Positions 38,201 through 46,687 of a stretch of DNA of 64,000 bases are shown here, piece after piece. Below the pieces are notes generated by a model. It was not told the DNA's origin. It did not search any database and saw only the letters and a list, made by a program, of their open reading frames with translations. This stretch comes from Hyphomicrobiales bacterium (GTDB taxonomy: Bacteria; Pseudomonadota; Alphaproteobacteria; Rhizobiales; Rhizobiaceae), in contig UCEU01000002.1 in assembly GCA_900471485.1 (NCBI GenBank), positions 62,001 to 126,000 of the forward strand, given 5' to 3'. The position numbers and the translations under genes were made by a program. Positions within the stretch are counted from its first letter, which is position 1, and each line of letters begins with the position of its first letter.

Positions 38201-41200
38201 AGGGTAGACGAGGTGGCGGCCAAGATACTGGAAGGCTGCCGCCTGTTGCGAGGTGACCCCGACATGGCGCATCTGCACCTGCGTACGGGTCCAGGCCTGG
38301 ACGAGCTCGTGGTTGAAGGCGTCGGCATGACGATAACGATCGACGGCTTGGTCCACTTCGTTGCGTGATGGTGCTGCAATCGTCCAGAAGATGACGCTGA
38401 CCTTCTTGCCGGCGGGCACGCGAACGGTGCGGCGCAGGGACAGCACCGGATCGAGCACGAAGCCGTCGGTGCCAGAGAGGGTGGCACCCGCATCGAAGGC
38501 AGCGGCGTTGGCGAGGCTGCGGCCGCGGCCCAGGAACTTGCGACGATCGGTTTCGAACTCGGTGTGGCGCGAGGAACCGGCACTGTCGACGATCAGGTGA
38601 GCGACCGCCATGTTCGGCTCGTTCGGGTCGCGCTTGTTGCGCTCGACGCGAATGACGTCGCCGCGCTTGCCGATTTCCGTCTTGACGAACATGCGGGCAA
38701 AGGCCGGATGGGCGTTGTCGACGTCGTCGGATGCAAGCACCGGCTCCAGGTAGGAGGTCACTTCGATGAAGCGATCCTCGCTGCCGGTGTTGACCAGCGT
38801 CAGGCGGCGGCCTTCGGCGTCGTGTTCGGTCGCGACGATGCATTCGACTTCACTGGTGAGATCGCCGACCGTCTTGGTGAACTCCGCCTTTTCGTCGGCG
38901 AAGAGAACCTTGACCTGTTCGCCTTCGACGCTCTTCGGTTCGGCCGTCGCGGACCACCATTCATTGGTCGTGGTGTCGCGCAGGAAGATGAAGTTGCCCC
39001 AGCGATCCTCCGTCGGGTCCGCCTTCCAGCGGGAAACGGACAGGCCGTTCCAGCGGGCATAGCCGGCGCCGGTGGCTGTCAGCATCATGGAGTAGTGGCC
39101 GTTCGAGAGGAACACGAGTTCGCGGTCGCGCGACGCAGGATCGAAAATCTTGCGCAGTTCCGGCCGCAGCAGGTCGTCCTGGATGCTGGCGGGGGTGTCG
39201 GATTCGTGCTTGCCGCTCATGACGGGGATGTCGCGCGGGGCCTTTTCCTGCAAGAGCAGTTCGGCGGCCTCGATGACGGGGTCGGAATGGAAGAGTTCGC
39301 GCAGGTGGCCGTTGAAGGCGACGTTGGCGACAGCCGCAATCGACATGCCATGGTGGTGGGCATAGTAGTTGTAGACCACGGCGCAGGTTTTGCCCTCGGG
39401 CACGCGGGTCGGTGTGAAGTCGACGGCATCGTGGAAGCCGTATTTGCCGAGCGCGCCAAGCTTGCGCAGGCGGCCGAGGTTTTCGAGTGCTGCCGGCGGG
39501 TTGTACTGGCTGGCGAGGATCGATGCGTAGGGCGCGATGACGGCGTTGTGGCCGAGGCCACGCTTCAGACCGAGCGTCGGCACGCCGAAGTTGGTGTACT
39601 GATAGTTGAGGTTATGGTCGCGGGCGTTGAACGCGGCCTCCGAGATACCCCACGGAATGCCGAGCTTGCGGGCATAGTTCATCTGCTCGACCACAACGAG
39701 GTTGTTGGTCTGGTTCAAGATGCCACCGCCACGCTCCTGCATGACCAGAGGCGGCATTAGATATTCGAACATCGAGCCGGACCAGGAAACCAGCGCGCCG
39801 CGCGAGCCGACAGGCACGACCTGACGTCCCAAGCGGTACCAGTGTTCCGTCGGCAGATCGCCCTTGGCGATGCCGAAGAGGCTGGTCAGGCGGCATTCGG
39901 AGGCGAGAAGGTCGTAGCAGGCCTGATCGAGCTCTCCGCTTTCGACGCGGTAGCCAATCGACAGCAGGCGGCGCTCCGGCCGGAACAGGAAGCCGAAGTC
40001 CATCGAGAAGGCAAGATCACGAGCCTTGTCACGCAGCGCGATCAGGCGCGGACGCAGCGCATCGATGTTCGAGAGATCGAAGGTGCTGTCCGAAATATGA
40101 GCTTCGCAGACCCTGACCAACGATTCCGCCCAGCGTGTGATTTCGTTGCTCAGCGCCGATTTCACCTCGTGGTCGAGGTTTGCGGCAAGCTTCTGGATGT
40201 CGCGCGCGAGAACCGTGAGGTTGATGATGCGGATCGAGGCGAACTCATGCTCGCGCTTGACGGCGGCGAGCGCGTTCTGGAAGCCGATGATGCGTTCTTC
40301 CAGGCGGCGGCGCAGCGGACGAACCGTCTTGCGGTCATCAGGCAGTTCGGCAAGCACCTCGGCAAGAATACCGGCGGTATCGCCAACACCGTCGAGATTG
40401 CCCTGCATATGCGCGGAAGGTGCTTCGGCCCAGTTGCGGCAGGCGGACGAGATCGCGATCAGATGGCCAGCAAGGTTGCCGCTGTCGACGGCCGAGACAT
40501 AGCGCGGTCCAAGCGTTTCCAGCGTATCGGTGTGGTACCAGTTGAACAGATGGCCGCGGAACTTTTCCATCTTGTCGATGGTGGCGATCGTCTGTTCAAG
40601 GCGTTCGATGGTTTCCTCGAAGGAGAACCAGCCGAAGTGGCGACCTGATACGACGGAGAGGAGGTAGACACCGATATTGGTCGGCGAGGTACGCGTCGCG
40701 ACGATGACGTGCGGCGTTTCCTGGACGTTGTCCGGCGGCAGATAGTTCTGTTCCGCAGTGGTGAAGGTTTCGAAATACCGCCAGGTGCGGCGCGCGATCT
40801 TGCGCAGCTCGATCGAAACGGAATCGGCGACTTCCAGCCGGTCCTCGGTCTCGGCCGACTGGCTGACGTAGTAGGCGACGAGCGGCGACAGGATCCAGAG
40901 CAAGGTGAACGGAATGCCGACCAGATAGGCGTTATCGCCGGAGACGATCGCGAAGCTCAGCGCCAGCAGTGCCAGAACCGGCGCGTGCCACATCGCCCTG
41001 TAGTAGGAAAGGATCGTTCCCTGCTTGCCGGCCTGGACGCTGGCGGCGGTGCGCCACTGCAGCATCAGCTTGTGGCTGAAGAAGAGACGATAGAGCGACC
41101 GGCCGATCGCGTCGGCCATCATGCAGGCGGCATCGGCGATGAAGACGATACGCAGGGCCACCTGCGCGTTGGCGGCGCGGATGTCAGACCAGACGGTATA

Positions 41201-43795
41201 GAGGTGTGCTCGGGCGACGATATCGCTGGTACGCGGGATGATGCCGTTGATGAGCGAAAGCGTAGGGGCGACGAAGAGGCAGAAGATCAGCAGAATCTGC
41301 CAGACGAGCGCGCCGAGCGGGCTCATGAAATACCAGCCGAGCACGGACGCGAAGAACCAGGCAACCGGCGTCAGCGAACGGCGAAGGTTGTCGAACATCT
41401 TCCAGCGACCGAGTGCGGTGACGCCGTACTTCGGATTGAACATGTAAGGCAGCAGCTGCCAGTCGCCACGCGCCCAGCGATGCTGGCGGGAGGTTTCGAC
41501 TTCGTAGCGGATCGGGAAATCCTCGACCAGTTCGAGGTCGGTCACCAGCGCGCAGCGCGCCATGGAGCCTTCGAGAAGGTCGTGGCTGAGAACCGAGTTT
41601 TCCTCGATGCGGCCCTTCAGCGACGCCTCGAAGGCGTCGACGTGGTAGAGGCCCTTGCCGGTAAAGGTCCCCTCGCCCGCAAGGTCCTGATAGACGTCGG
41701 AAACGGTGAAGACATAGGGGTCGAGGCCGCGGTTGATCGAGAAGACACGCTGGAAGACGGACGCGTCCTTGCCTGTCGTGAGCGAAGGCGTCACGCGCGG
41801 CTGGAGAACGCCGTAGCCGCTTTCGACGCGGCCGGTGTTCGGGTTGATCACCGGACGATTGATCGGGTGATAGAGCTTGCCAACGAGCTTGGTCACGGCA
41901 TCGCGCATCAGGCGCGTATCGGCATCGAGCGTCATCACATACTGCACATCGGCGGGAACCGTGTTGGCGCCCGGCAGATAGGTGGTATCGCGGTCACCGC
42001 GCAGAAGCATGTTCAGCTCATGCAGCTTGCCGCGCTTGCGCTCCCAGCCCATCCACGCGCCTTCGCTCGGATTGTAAAGACGGCGGCGGTGCAGCAGGTA
42101 GAAACGGGTCTTGCCGTCGAAGGCATAGCGCGAGGACAGGTTGGCGACTTCGCGGCGGGCGTAGTCGAGCACTTCCAGATCAGCCGCGGTTTCCTCTTCC
42201 TGGCTGTCCGGCCAGTCGCTGAGAAGCGCGAAGTAGATTTCGCCGCGCGGGTTGGCGAGATAGTGGACCTCGAGGTTGCGGACGAGCTCATCGACGCTAT
42301 CGCGGTTCGAGATCAGGCATGGAACGACGAGAAGCGTTCTGGCGTCTTCGGGAATGCCTTCCTTGAACTCGTAGCCTACCAGTCTTGATGGCGTGACGAA
42401 GAAGGAGAGAACGGTATTGAAGAGGCCGGTGGCGCCTTCCGATGCCGGCAGCGCGAACAGGACGAGGAAGAGGATGATCTCCAGCGGTCCCATGCCGGCG
42501 CCGGCCATGAAGCGGCCGACGACGACCATTGCGAGAATGGTGAGAAGCAGAACGGGAACGGCGATCGAGAGCCAGTTGAACTTGCGCACGGCACGCACGA
42601 AATGCTGCGTCAGCGTCGGGCGATAGTTGGCGCGTGCTTCCAGCTTCGGCCGCTGGGCGCCGGTCAGGAAACCGCCGACATTCGGTTCATGCGGCTGCGG
42701 CTCCTCGGAGGCCTTTGCATCGGCCGTCATGTCGAGGGCGAGCTGGGCGATTTCCATTTCGGTCAGCAGCGAGCGCTTTGCCAGCTTCTCGATCTGCTTG
42801 CGGTATTTGTTGCGCGAACCGGAATCGAGAATGCCGTAGTCGGAATTGTCCCAGAGCAGCTTGTCGACATGGCTGACCTGCTCGACCCAGACCGACCATT
42901 CGGTATCGTCGATCTCGCGCAGGCTGCGGATGATGTTGCCCATCGTGACATTGCCGGACGAGAGGCGGCTGTGCTCGGCCATCGTCGTCTCTTCGCTGTC
43001 GCGGCCAAGCGCCTCCAGGCGCTCGTCGAGCCATGCGATCGCGGCGCTCGAAGACTGCGAGCCATCGCGCATGCGATAGAGAAACTGCGTGGCGAAGGTG
43101 TTGTCTTCAGCGAGCGATTCCAACGTCTTCAGATATTCCGCCGTCTTGCTCGGGTCGTTCAGGCGCACCAGCTCATCGGCGGCCTCGTTGGCGCGGCGGC
43201 GCACGCGACGGCTGCGTTCCACACGGCTCGAGATGCGGCGAAGGTTTTCGACAAGCACGTAGCGCACTAGCGAGGGCAGCGCCCAGAGTTCGCCGATCCG
43301 CAGCGTTTCATGCTGCTGGAAGCCATCGACGAGCGCCGTCAGGCTCTCCTGCGAAATCGTGCTGTGGGTGTGGGCAACATAGAGCCAGGCGAGGGCCAGG
43401 GTGCGCGGCACCTGCGTGCCGCCAAGGTTGATGGTCGGCAGCTCGCGATAGAACTTCTTCGGGAAGTCGCGACGGACCTCCTGGATCGCCTCCTCGACGA
43501 TATAGTGGTTGTCGAGCAGCCATTCCGCAGCCGGGGTGATGGTTTCGCCCGCTTCCACATCGGTGGCCGTCGTACGATAGACCCGAAGGATTTCCTTCTC
43601 GTTTTCCTTGTGCCGCGCGAAGAAATCGAAGGGCGTGAAAGCGGGAAGCGCATCGACGCCATTGCTGGCGACCGCAGCGCCCATCGCCTTGATGTCTTCT
43701 ATCGAGAGGTAGGTCGAGCGGATCGAATCGTTGTGATCGATCTGCTTTGCTTCGGACTCGCGGGACGGCGACGGAGACGTGACTGAAATGGTCAT
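35276..43795 (-). CDS. ndvB: Cyclic beta-1,2-glucan synthase NdvB (ChvB)
   Basis: A 2839-residue inner-membrane enzyme that makes cyclic beta-1,2-glucans from UDP-glucose; these osmoregulated periplasmic glucans matter for osmotic adaptation and for plant or animal infection. It has an N-terminal region, a membrane-embedded GT84 transferase part with TLDADTRL (D624/D626) and the QHRW motif starting at Q771, several membrane segments near 430-480 and 840-1000, and a long C-terminal carbohydrate-binding/GH94-like region thought to control chain length and cyclisation. The length matches the family (about 2830-2870). I start at the ATG at 43795; the frame extends 31 codons upstream without protein-like sequence. 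Confidence 0.95.
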   Translation of the reverse strand: MTISVTSPSPSRESEAKQIDHNDSIRSTYLSIEDIKAMGAAVASNGVDALPAFTPFDFFARHKENEKEILRVYRTTATDVEAGETITPAAEWLLDNHYIVEEAIQEVRRDFPKKFYRELPTINLGGTQVPRTLALAWLYVAHTHSTISQESLTALVDGFQQHETLRIGELWALPSLVRYVLVENLRRISSRVERSRRVRRRANEAADELVRLNDPSKTAEYLKTLESLAEDNTFATQFLYRMRDGSQSSSAAIAWLDERLEALGRDSEETTMAEHSRLSSGNVTMGNIIRSLREIDDTEWSVWVEQVSHVDKLLWDNSDYGILDSGSRNKYRKQIEKLAKRSLLTEMEIAQLALDMTADAKASEEPQPHEPNVGGFLTGAQRPKLEARANYRPTLTQHFVRAVRKFNWLSIAVPVLLLTILAMVVVGRFMAGAGMGPLEIILFLVLFALPASEGATGLFNTVLSFFVTPSRLVGYEFKEGIPEDARTLLVVPCLISNRDSVDELVRNLEVHYLANPRGEIYFALLSDWPDSQEEETAADLEVLDYARREVANLSSRYAFDGKTRFYLLHRRRLYNPSEGAWMGWERKRGKLHELNMLLRGDRDTTYLPGANTVPADVQYVMTLDADTRLMRDAVTKLVGKLYHPINRPVINPNTGRVESGYGVLQPRVTPSLTTGKDASVFQRVFSINRGLDPYVFTVSDVYQDLAGEGTFTGKGLYHVDAFEASLKGRIEENSVLSHDLLEGSMARCALVTDLELVEDFPIRYEVETSRQHRWARGDWQLLPYMFNPKYGVTALGRWKMFDNLRRSLTPVAWFFASVLGWYFMSPLGALVWQILLIFCLFVAPTLSLINGIIPRTSDIVARAHLYTVWSDIRAANAQVALRIVFIADAACMMADAIGRSLYRLFFSHKLMLQWRTAASVQAGKQGTILSYYRAMWHAPVLALLALSFAIVSGDNAYLVGIPFTLLWILSPLVAYYVSQSAETEDRLEVADSVSIELRKIARRTWRYFETFTTAEQNYLPPDNVQETPHVIVATRTSPTNIGVYLLSVVSGRHFGWFSFEETIERLEQTIATIDKMEKFRGHLFNWYHTDTLETLGPRYVSAVDSGNLAGHLIAISSACRNWAEAPSAHMQGNLDGVGDTAGILAEVLAELPDDRKTVRPLRRRLEERIIGFQNALAAVKREHEFASIRIINLTVLARDIQKLAANLDHEVKSALSNEITRWAESLVRVCEAHISDSTFDLSNIDALRPRLIALRDKARDLAFSMDFGFLFRPERRLLSIGYRVESGELDQACYDLLASECRLTSLFGIAKGDLPTEHWYRLGRQVVPVGSRGALVSWSGSMFEYLMPPLVMQERGGGILNQTNNLVVVEQMNYARKLGIPWGISEAAFNARDHNLNYQYTNFGVPTLGLKRGLGHNAVIAPYASILASQYNPPAALENLGRLRKLGALGKYGFHDAVDFTPTRVPEGKTCAVVYNYYAHHHGMSIAAVANVAFNGHLRELFHSDPVIEAAELLLQEKAPRDIPVMSGKHESDTPASIQDDLLRPELRKIFDPASRDRELVFLSNGHYSMMLTATGAGYARWNGLSVSRWKADPTEDRWGNFIFLRDTTTNEWWSATAEPKSVEGEQVKVLFADEKAEFTKTVGDLTSEVECIVATEHDAEGRRLTLVNTGSEDRFIEVTSYLEPVLASDDVDNAHPAFARMFVKTEIGKRGDVIRVERNKRDPNEPNMAVAHLIVDSAGSSRHTEFETDRRKFLGRGRSLANAAAFDAGATLSGTDGFVLDPVLSLRRTVRVPAGKKVSVIFWTIAAPSRNEVDQAVDRYRHADAFNHELVQAWTRTQVQMRHVGVTSQQAAAFQYLGRHLVYPDMHLRADASTVQSGMQSQSSLWPLAISGDFPIFTLRINDDMDLDIAREALLAQEYLRSRGVTADLVIMNERASSYAQDMQHAVDQMAENVRRMGQADGLRQHIFTVRKDLMEEATYHALISASRVTFHAKNGKIIDQINRAAALFAPSKEEQQALERGDRPKATAKRVAPAAPAPTPMIVIEEEGDLNFWNGIGGFSGDGREYVVRLAGGHATPQPWINVISNEKFGFHVSAEGAGFTWSTNSRDYQLTSWSNDAVINRPGEAIYVVDRDSGSVMTPFAGLSRRADTRFEARHGLGYSSFSSIQDEISLELTQTVHREKPVKLQRLRLRNTGSKPRKLRLYGYVEWILGNNAQKTAPFVLSEHDGETGALFASNNYSIDYSGRTAFFVASEKPSSFTTSRREFIGKTGTVQSPQALSQATALSGATDLDGDPAAVLAIDVEIAAGEERDVVFYLGDTATRDEARALIADIRKAPFDDAVHANRDFWQGFTGKLQISTPDQAMNTLVNAWLPYQSLGCRIMARTAFYQASGAFGFRDQLQDTLAFVVHEPSIARKQIVNAASRQFREGDVQHWWLPGTGAGVRTLISDDVVWLAYAIHHYCSVTSDKSILDEQLAFIEGPALLEGQHDSFYRPETSEDKVSIYEHAAIALDLAIARKGGNGLPLFLGGDWNDGMNRVGIGGKGTSVWLGWFLAGALRSFTAYAEERGDQARVERWTKHLTELKAALETAAWDGAYYRRGTFDDGSLLGSKESLECQIDSIAQSWSVLSGEGDPAHAKQAMDSVLSKLVDADSRIIRLFTPPFANSAKDPGYIKAYPPGVRENGGQYTHAATWVVMALAELNRGDDALRCFDLLNPISHASDPASAERYRVEPYVIAADVYGEGALAGRGGWTWYTGSAGWLYRAAVEGILGIRLKNGHIHVRPALPSTWEGFSAEIEHEGVKYLISVSKSSHPRGYDLTINGREVTDPDQGYPVG

Positions 43796-44131
43796 GGGTT
43801 CGGTTCTGGATCCAACGAAGTTATGATGATTTTGCTTAGCCTTGTGCACTGCCAAATATGACTGCCGCATGAACAGCGGGCAGTTCATGGAGGGCTATGC
43901 GAAACGGTTTAAACGCCATTGTCTGCGGATTGCATGGAGATACGGCCATGTCGCGCCCTCATTCATCGCAAAGCCATCCGTGAAAGTTGGACAGTATCGC
44001 GATAATTCAAGTCAACCGCTTCCAAAGGAGGTGGCTGCCCAAGCAAAAAGGCATGAATGTCGAGTGACCTCGACACGAAAAAGCCAACTCCCTTTTGGGG
44101 AGTCGGCTTTGCGATTTTATGTGGCAGTTCG
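43796..44131. other. Gene-free gap upstream of ndvB (336 bases)
   Basis: No supported gene. It holds the ndvB leader and promoter region, an inverted repeat near 43860-43888 (CTGCCGC with GCGGGCAG, imperfect), and the terminator of the DUF1328 gene at 44078-44110. An open frame crossing it on the plus strand is antisense to the DUF1328 gene and not protein-like. Confidence 0.6.
44078..44110 (-). terminator. Terminator of the DUF1328 gene
   Basis: AAGCCAACTCCC - loop - GGGAGTCGGCTT with one internal mismatch (44081-44092 with 44099-44110), followed on the minus strand by TTTTTCG. It lies 21 bases after the DUF1328 stop. Confidence 0.8.
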
Positions 44132-44296
44132 TCAGGCTCGGCGGAACAGACGAGCGACCAGCGAGACGACGAACAGGACGAGGAAAATGAAGAAGAGGAC
44201 CTGTGCGATCGACGCAGAAGCACCCGCAATGCCGCCAAATCCGAGCACGCCCGCAATCAGCGCTACGACAAGAAATACAAGGGCATAGTAAAGCAT
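44132..44296 (-). CDS. DUF1328 family small membrane protein
   Basis: A 54-residue protein with two hydrophobic segments ([20 protein letters not shown] and [20 protein letters not shown]) and a short basic tail LFRRA, the standard form of the DUF1328 (YtjA-like) family. The function of the family is not known; it is often stress-induced. AAGGAG precedes the ATG at 44296. A sequence matching the alphaproteobacterial EcfG general-stress promoter lies 31-55 bases upstream, and a terminator follows, so it is a single-gene unit. Confidence 0.85.
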   Translation of the reverse strand: MLYYALVFLVVALIAGVLGFGGIAGASASIAQVLFFIFLVLFVVSLVARLFRRA

Positions 44297-44326
44297 GGCG
44301 ATCTCCTTGGTCTTTGCTGACCTGAT

Positions 44327-44351
44327 AACGAGACGCCGGCTTTTTGGTTCC
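44327..44351 (-). promoter_or_regulatory. EcfG-type general-stress promoter of the DUF1328 gene
   Basis: On the minus strand GGAAC (44347-44351) is followed after exactly 16 bases by CGTT (44327-44330), matching the GGAAC-N16/17-CGTT consensus of the EcfG/RpoE sigma factors that run the general stress response in alphaproteobacteria. The -10 element is 30 bases upstream of the DUF1328 start. Confidence 0.75.
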
Positions 44352-44424
44352 ATTTGCGAATGAATGCAGAAACGAATCTGGCCAGCTGAAAGAGTAGGTA
44401 CTCTAGTAAAACCGCCATCCGTAC

Positions 44425-44455
44425 AGCAAAACGCCCCGCCGCCGGGGCGTTGAAA
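44425..44455 (-). terminator. Terminator of the small-membrane-protein gene
   Basis: ACGCCCCG - CCG - CGGGGCGT-type hairpin around 44430-44450, with TTTTG on the minus strand after it. It lies just downstream of the gene that ends at 44470. Confidence 0.75.
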
Positions 44456-44469
44456 ACCGCGGGTCTGTT

Positions 44470-44634
44470 TTAGGCAATCACGCCGCAGACGAGCGCCGCG
44501 ACAAAAACGAACGCTGCAGCCACAAGTGCAGCATTGACCGCGAAGTGGAACTTGCCACGAGCGGTGAGCTGCCTTTTTGCTCTAGCGGAACCGTACTGGT
44601 CCGCGTGAGTATGCGAGATACCCAAGTCTGCCAT
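44470..44634 (-). CDS. Small single-pass membrane protein, unknown function
   Basis: A 54-residue protein starting [20 protein letters not shown], with a cytoplasmic-looking polar N-terminus and one C-terminal hydrophobic segment ([20 protein letters not shown]). The ATG at 44634 has a perfect GGAGG six bases upstream, and a terminator follows the stop, so this is well supported as a gene. I do not recognise a characterised family. Confidence 0.7.
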   Translation of the reverse strand: MADLGISHTHADQYGSARAKRQLTARGKFHFAVNAALVAAAFVFVAALVCGVIA

Positions 44635-44763
44635 CTGTTGCCTCCGCCTGTTCAATGCCCTTATTTTCTGGTATTCTCTATCAGGTAGGTAGAGATAAAA
44701 TTCTTTCCAGTGTCGATGGAATAGAAAATCCGTCCCGACACTTTGGCGCGTAGAAAGAGGCGC

Positions 44764-44946
44764 CTAGAAAAGTGTGCGCCACGCCCACAAGACGGAGCGT
44801 TCAATGGCGCTGTCGTTATCGTGGGACGGCAGCTTATCGAGATGACGCCGGTCCTTTTCCGACGGCATCGACGCGGAAGCAGCTTTCGCTTCAGCTTTGC
44901 GCGGGGGATGCAGATAACCCATGGTCATGCCGCCGAGAAAGAACAT
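44764..44946 (-). CDS. Candidate 60-residue protein, unknown function
   Basis: Starts MFFLGGMTMGYLHPPRKAEA and ends ERSVLWAWRTLF: a short hydrophobic start, a charged middle and an aromatic tail. The ATG at 44946 has GGAGA with good spacing in the sequence GGAGATGAGCG. No family recognised. The promoter side (44947-45020) carries an AACGGTCGTTAACG stretch between ATGATC and GATCAT half-sites, possibly an operator. Confidence 0.5.
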   Translation of the reverse strand: MFFLGGMTMGYLHPPRKAEAKAASASMPSEKDRRHLDKLPSHDNDSAIERSVLWAWRTLF

Positions 44947-45094
44947 CGCTCATCTCCATGATCACGAAACCTAACGGTCGTTAACGGGATCATGACAGAA
45001 GTAAGGCAGCTGTCAATAGTCTAGTCGATTGGTCGTGTTTTAAGAATGCGTCAACCAAGCGCGGCCGACGCCTCTCAATATTTTCAAGGAGTTG

Positions 45095-45114
45095 AAAAGC
45101 CTGGCCTTCAGGCT
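45095..45114 (-). terminator. Terminator of the peptide transporter operon
   Basis: On the minus strand AGCCTG - AAGGC - CAGGCT is followed by TTTTC. The stem (45098-45103 with 45109-45114) includes part of the stop codon of the last ATPase gene. Confidence 0.7.
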
Positions 45115-45857
45115 CTGACGAAGCCCTCGCTCGCGACCATCAAATTTTTCGTGTAGTCTTCGTGAACATCAGCCCCTGCAAGCTCCGCCGCGGTGAGCAT
45201 TTCCACCACTTCGCCGTTGCGCATGACGGCGAGCCTTTCGCACATGTGGGTGATGACGCCGAGGTCGTGGCTGACCATCGCGAAGGTCAGCTTCCGATCC
45301 CGCCGAACCTGTTCCAGAAGGTTCAGAACTTCCGCTTGCACCGATGCATCAAGCGCCGATGTCGGCTCGTCGAGGAGCAGGATGGACGGTTCAACGATCA
45401 GTGCGCGGGCAATCGCGACACGCTGCCGCTGACCGCCGGAGAGCTGGTGCGGATAGCGGAAGCGAAAGCCGTTGCCGAGACCGACCTCATCCAGTGCACG
45501 GGCGATCCTGGTGTCACTGTCGCCGATGCCGTGGATGGCAAGCGGCTCCAGCAGAAGGCGGTCGATCGTCTGGCGCGGATGCAGGGAGCCGTATGGATCC
45601 TGGAAGACCATCTGAACTTGCCGGTAGAAATCCTTGCTGCGCTTCGAGCCGTTCAGCGGCGCGCCGTGAATGCTGATTGTGCCGTTCGTGACGGGTGCGA
45701 GGCCGGCGACGGCGCGCAGCAGCGTCGACTTTCCCGATCCGGATTCGCCCACGAGCCCGAAGGATTCACCGGCCGCGATCTCGATGGTCACATCCTTCAG
45801 CGCGTAGAAATGATCGTAGACGACGCTGAGGTTATCGACGGAAAATGCTGCGCTCAT
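45108..45857 (-). CDS. Peptide ABC transporter ATP-binding protein (DppF-like)
   Basis: One of two ATPases that power peptide import in this operon. About 249 residues with Walker [10 protein letters not shown], the ABC signature LSGGQRQRVAIARAL, Walker [13 protein letters not shown] and an H-loop VSHDLGVI. The oligopeptide C-terminal zinc/iron-sulfur extension is short. The ATG at 45857 overlaps the stop of the preceding gene as ATGA, showing tight translational coupling. Confidence 0.9.
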   Translation of the reverse strand: MSAAFSVDNLSVVYDHFYALKDVTIEIAAGESFGLVGESGSGKSTLLRAVAGLAPVTNGTISIHGAPLNGSKRSKDFYRQVQMVFQDPYGSLHPRQTIDRLLLEPLAIHGIGDSDTRIARALDEVGLGNGFRFRYPHQLSGGQRQRVAIARALIVEPSILLLDEPTSALDASVQAEVLNLLEQVRRDRKLTFAMVSHDLGVITHMCERLAVMRNGEVVEMLTAAELAGADVHEDYTKNLMVASEGFVRA

Positions 45858-46687
45858 GCGGCCCACTCCGGCTTGCGATCCAGGACGGGAAGCGGATGCC
45901 TGCTTTCGCCGATCAGCGGCATGCAGTTCAAAAGCCCTTGCGTATATGGATGCTGCGCGTTCTTCAGTTCGGACGCCTTCAATTCCTCTACGACCTTTCC
46001 CGCGTACATGACGATGACGCGGTCGCAGAAGGAAGAGACCAGGCGCAGGTCATGGGAGACGAAGATCAGGCCCATGCCGCGATCGGTGACGAGGCGATCC
46101 ATGATGCGCAGGACGTCGAGCTGAACGGTAACGTCGAGCGCCGATGTCGGTTCGTCGGCGATCAGCAGTTCGGGATCGGCAATCAACATCATGGCGATCA
46201 TGGCGCGCTGGCCCATGCCGCCTGAAATCTCATGCGGGTAGAGATCGAAGACGCGCTTCGGTTCGCGGATCTGCACGGCCTCGAGCATGGCAAGCGCGCG
46301 GTCCCTCGCCTCGCCCTTGCCGATCTTCTCGTGTGCTCGCAGCGTCTCGCAAATCTGCTTGCCGATGGTCACGACCGGATCGAGCGAGTATTTCGGGTCC
46401 TGCAGCACCATGGCGATGCGCTTGCCGCGCATCAGGCGGCGCTGCTTGGCGGAAAGTGAGAGAAGATCGGTGCCATTGAAGTCGAGCTTGTCCGCTGTCA
46501 CGATGCCATGCGGCGGCGTCAGGCCCATGATGGCACGGCCGGTCTGCGATTTTCCTGAGCCGGATTCACCGACGATGCCCAGGCGCTCCTTGCCAAGCGT
46601 GAACGAGACACCGCGAACCGCCTCGATGACGCCGGTGCGGGTGGGGTAGCTGACCTTCAGGTTCTCTACTGTCAGAAGCGCGCTCAT
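45854..46687 (-). CDS. Peptide ABC transporter ATP-binding protein (DppD-like)
   Basis: Second ATPase of the transporter, 277 residues, with Walker [11 protein letters not shown], the signature region [16 protein letters not shown], Walker [13 protein letters not shown] and the H-loop VSHDLRLV. The signature SGGMGQR is the usual DppD/OppD variant. Start and stop both overlap neighbouring genes as ATGA. Confidence 0.9.
   Translation of the reverse strand: MSALLTVENLKVSYPTRTGVIEAVRGVSFTLGKERLGIVGESGSGKSQTGRAIMGLTPPHGIVTADKLDFNGTDLLSLSAKQRRLMRGKRIAMVLQDPKYSLDPVVTIGKQICETLRAHEKIGKGEARDRALAMLEAVQIREPKRVFDLYPHEISGGMGQRAMIAMMLIADPELLIADEPTSALDVTVQLDVLRIMDRLVTDRGMGLIFVSHDLRLVSSFCDRVIVMYAGKVVEELKASELKNAQHPYTQGLLNCMPLIGESRHPLPVLDRKPEWAA

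Noticed and set aside
35390..42388. Long plus-strand open frames of 639 and 559 codons inside ndvB
   Set aside because: Both are antisense to a well-supported GT84 gene and consist of low-information Arg/Ala/Val-rich sequence.
43842..44288. 148-codon plus-strand open frame
   Set aside because: Antisense to the DUF1328 gene and its terminator; basic low-complexity product.
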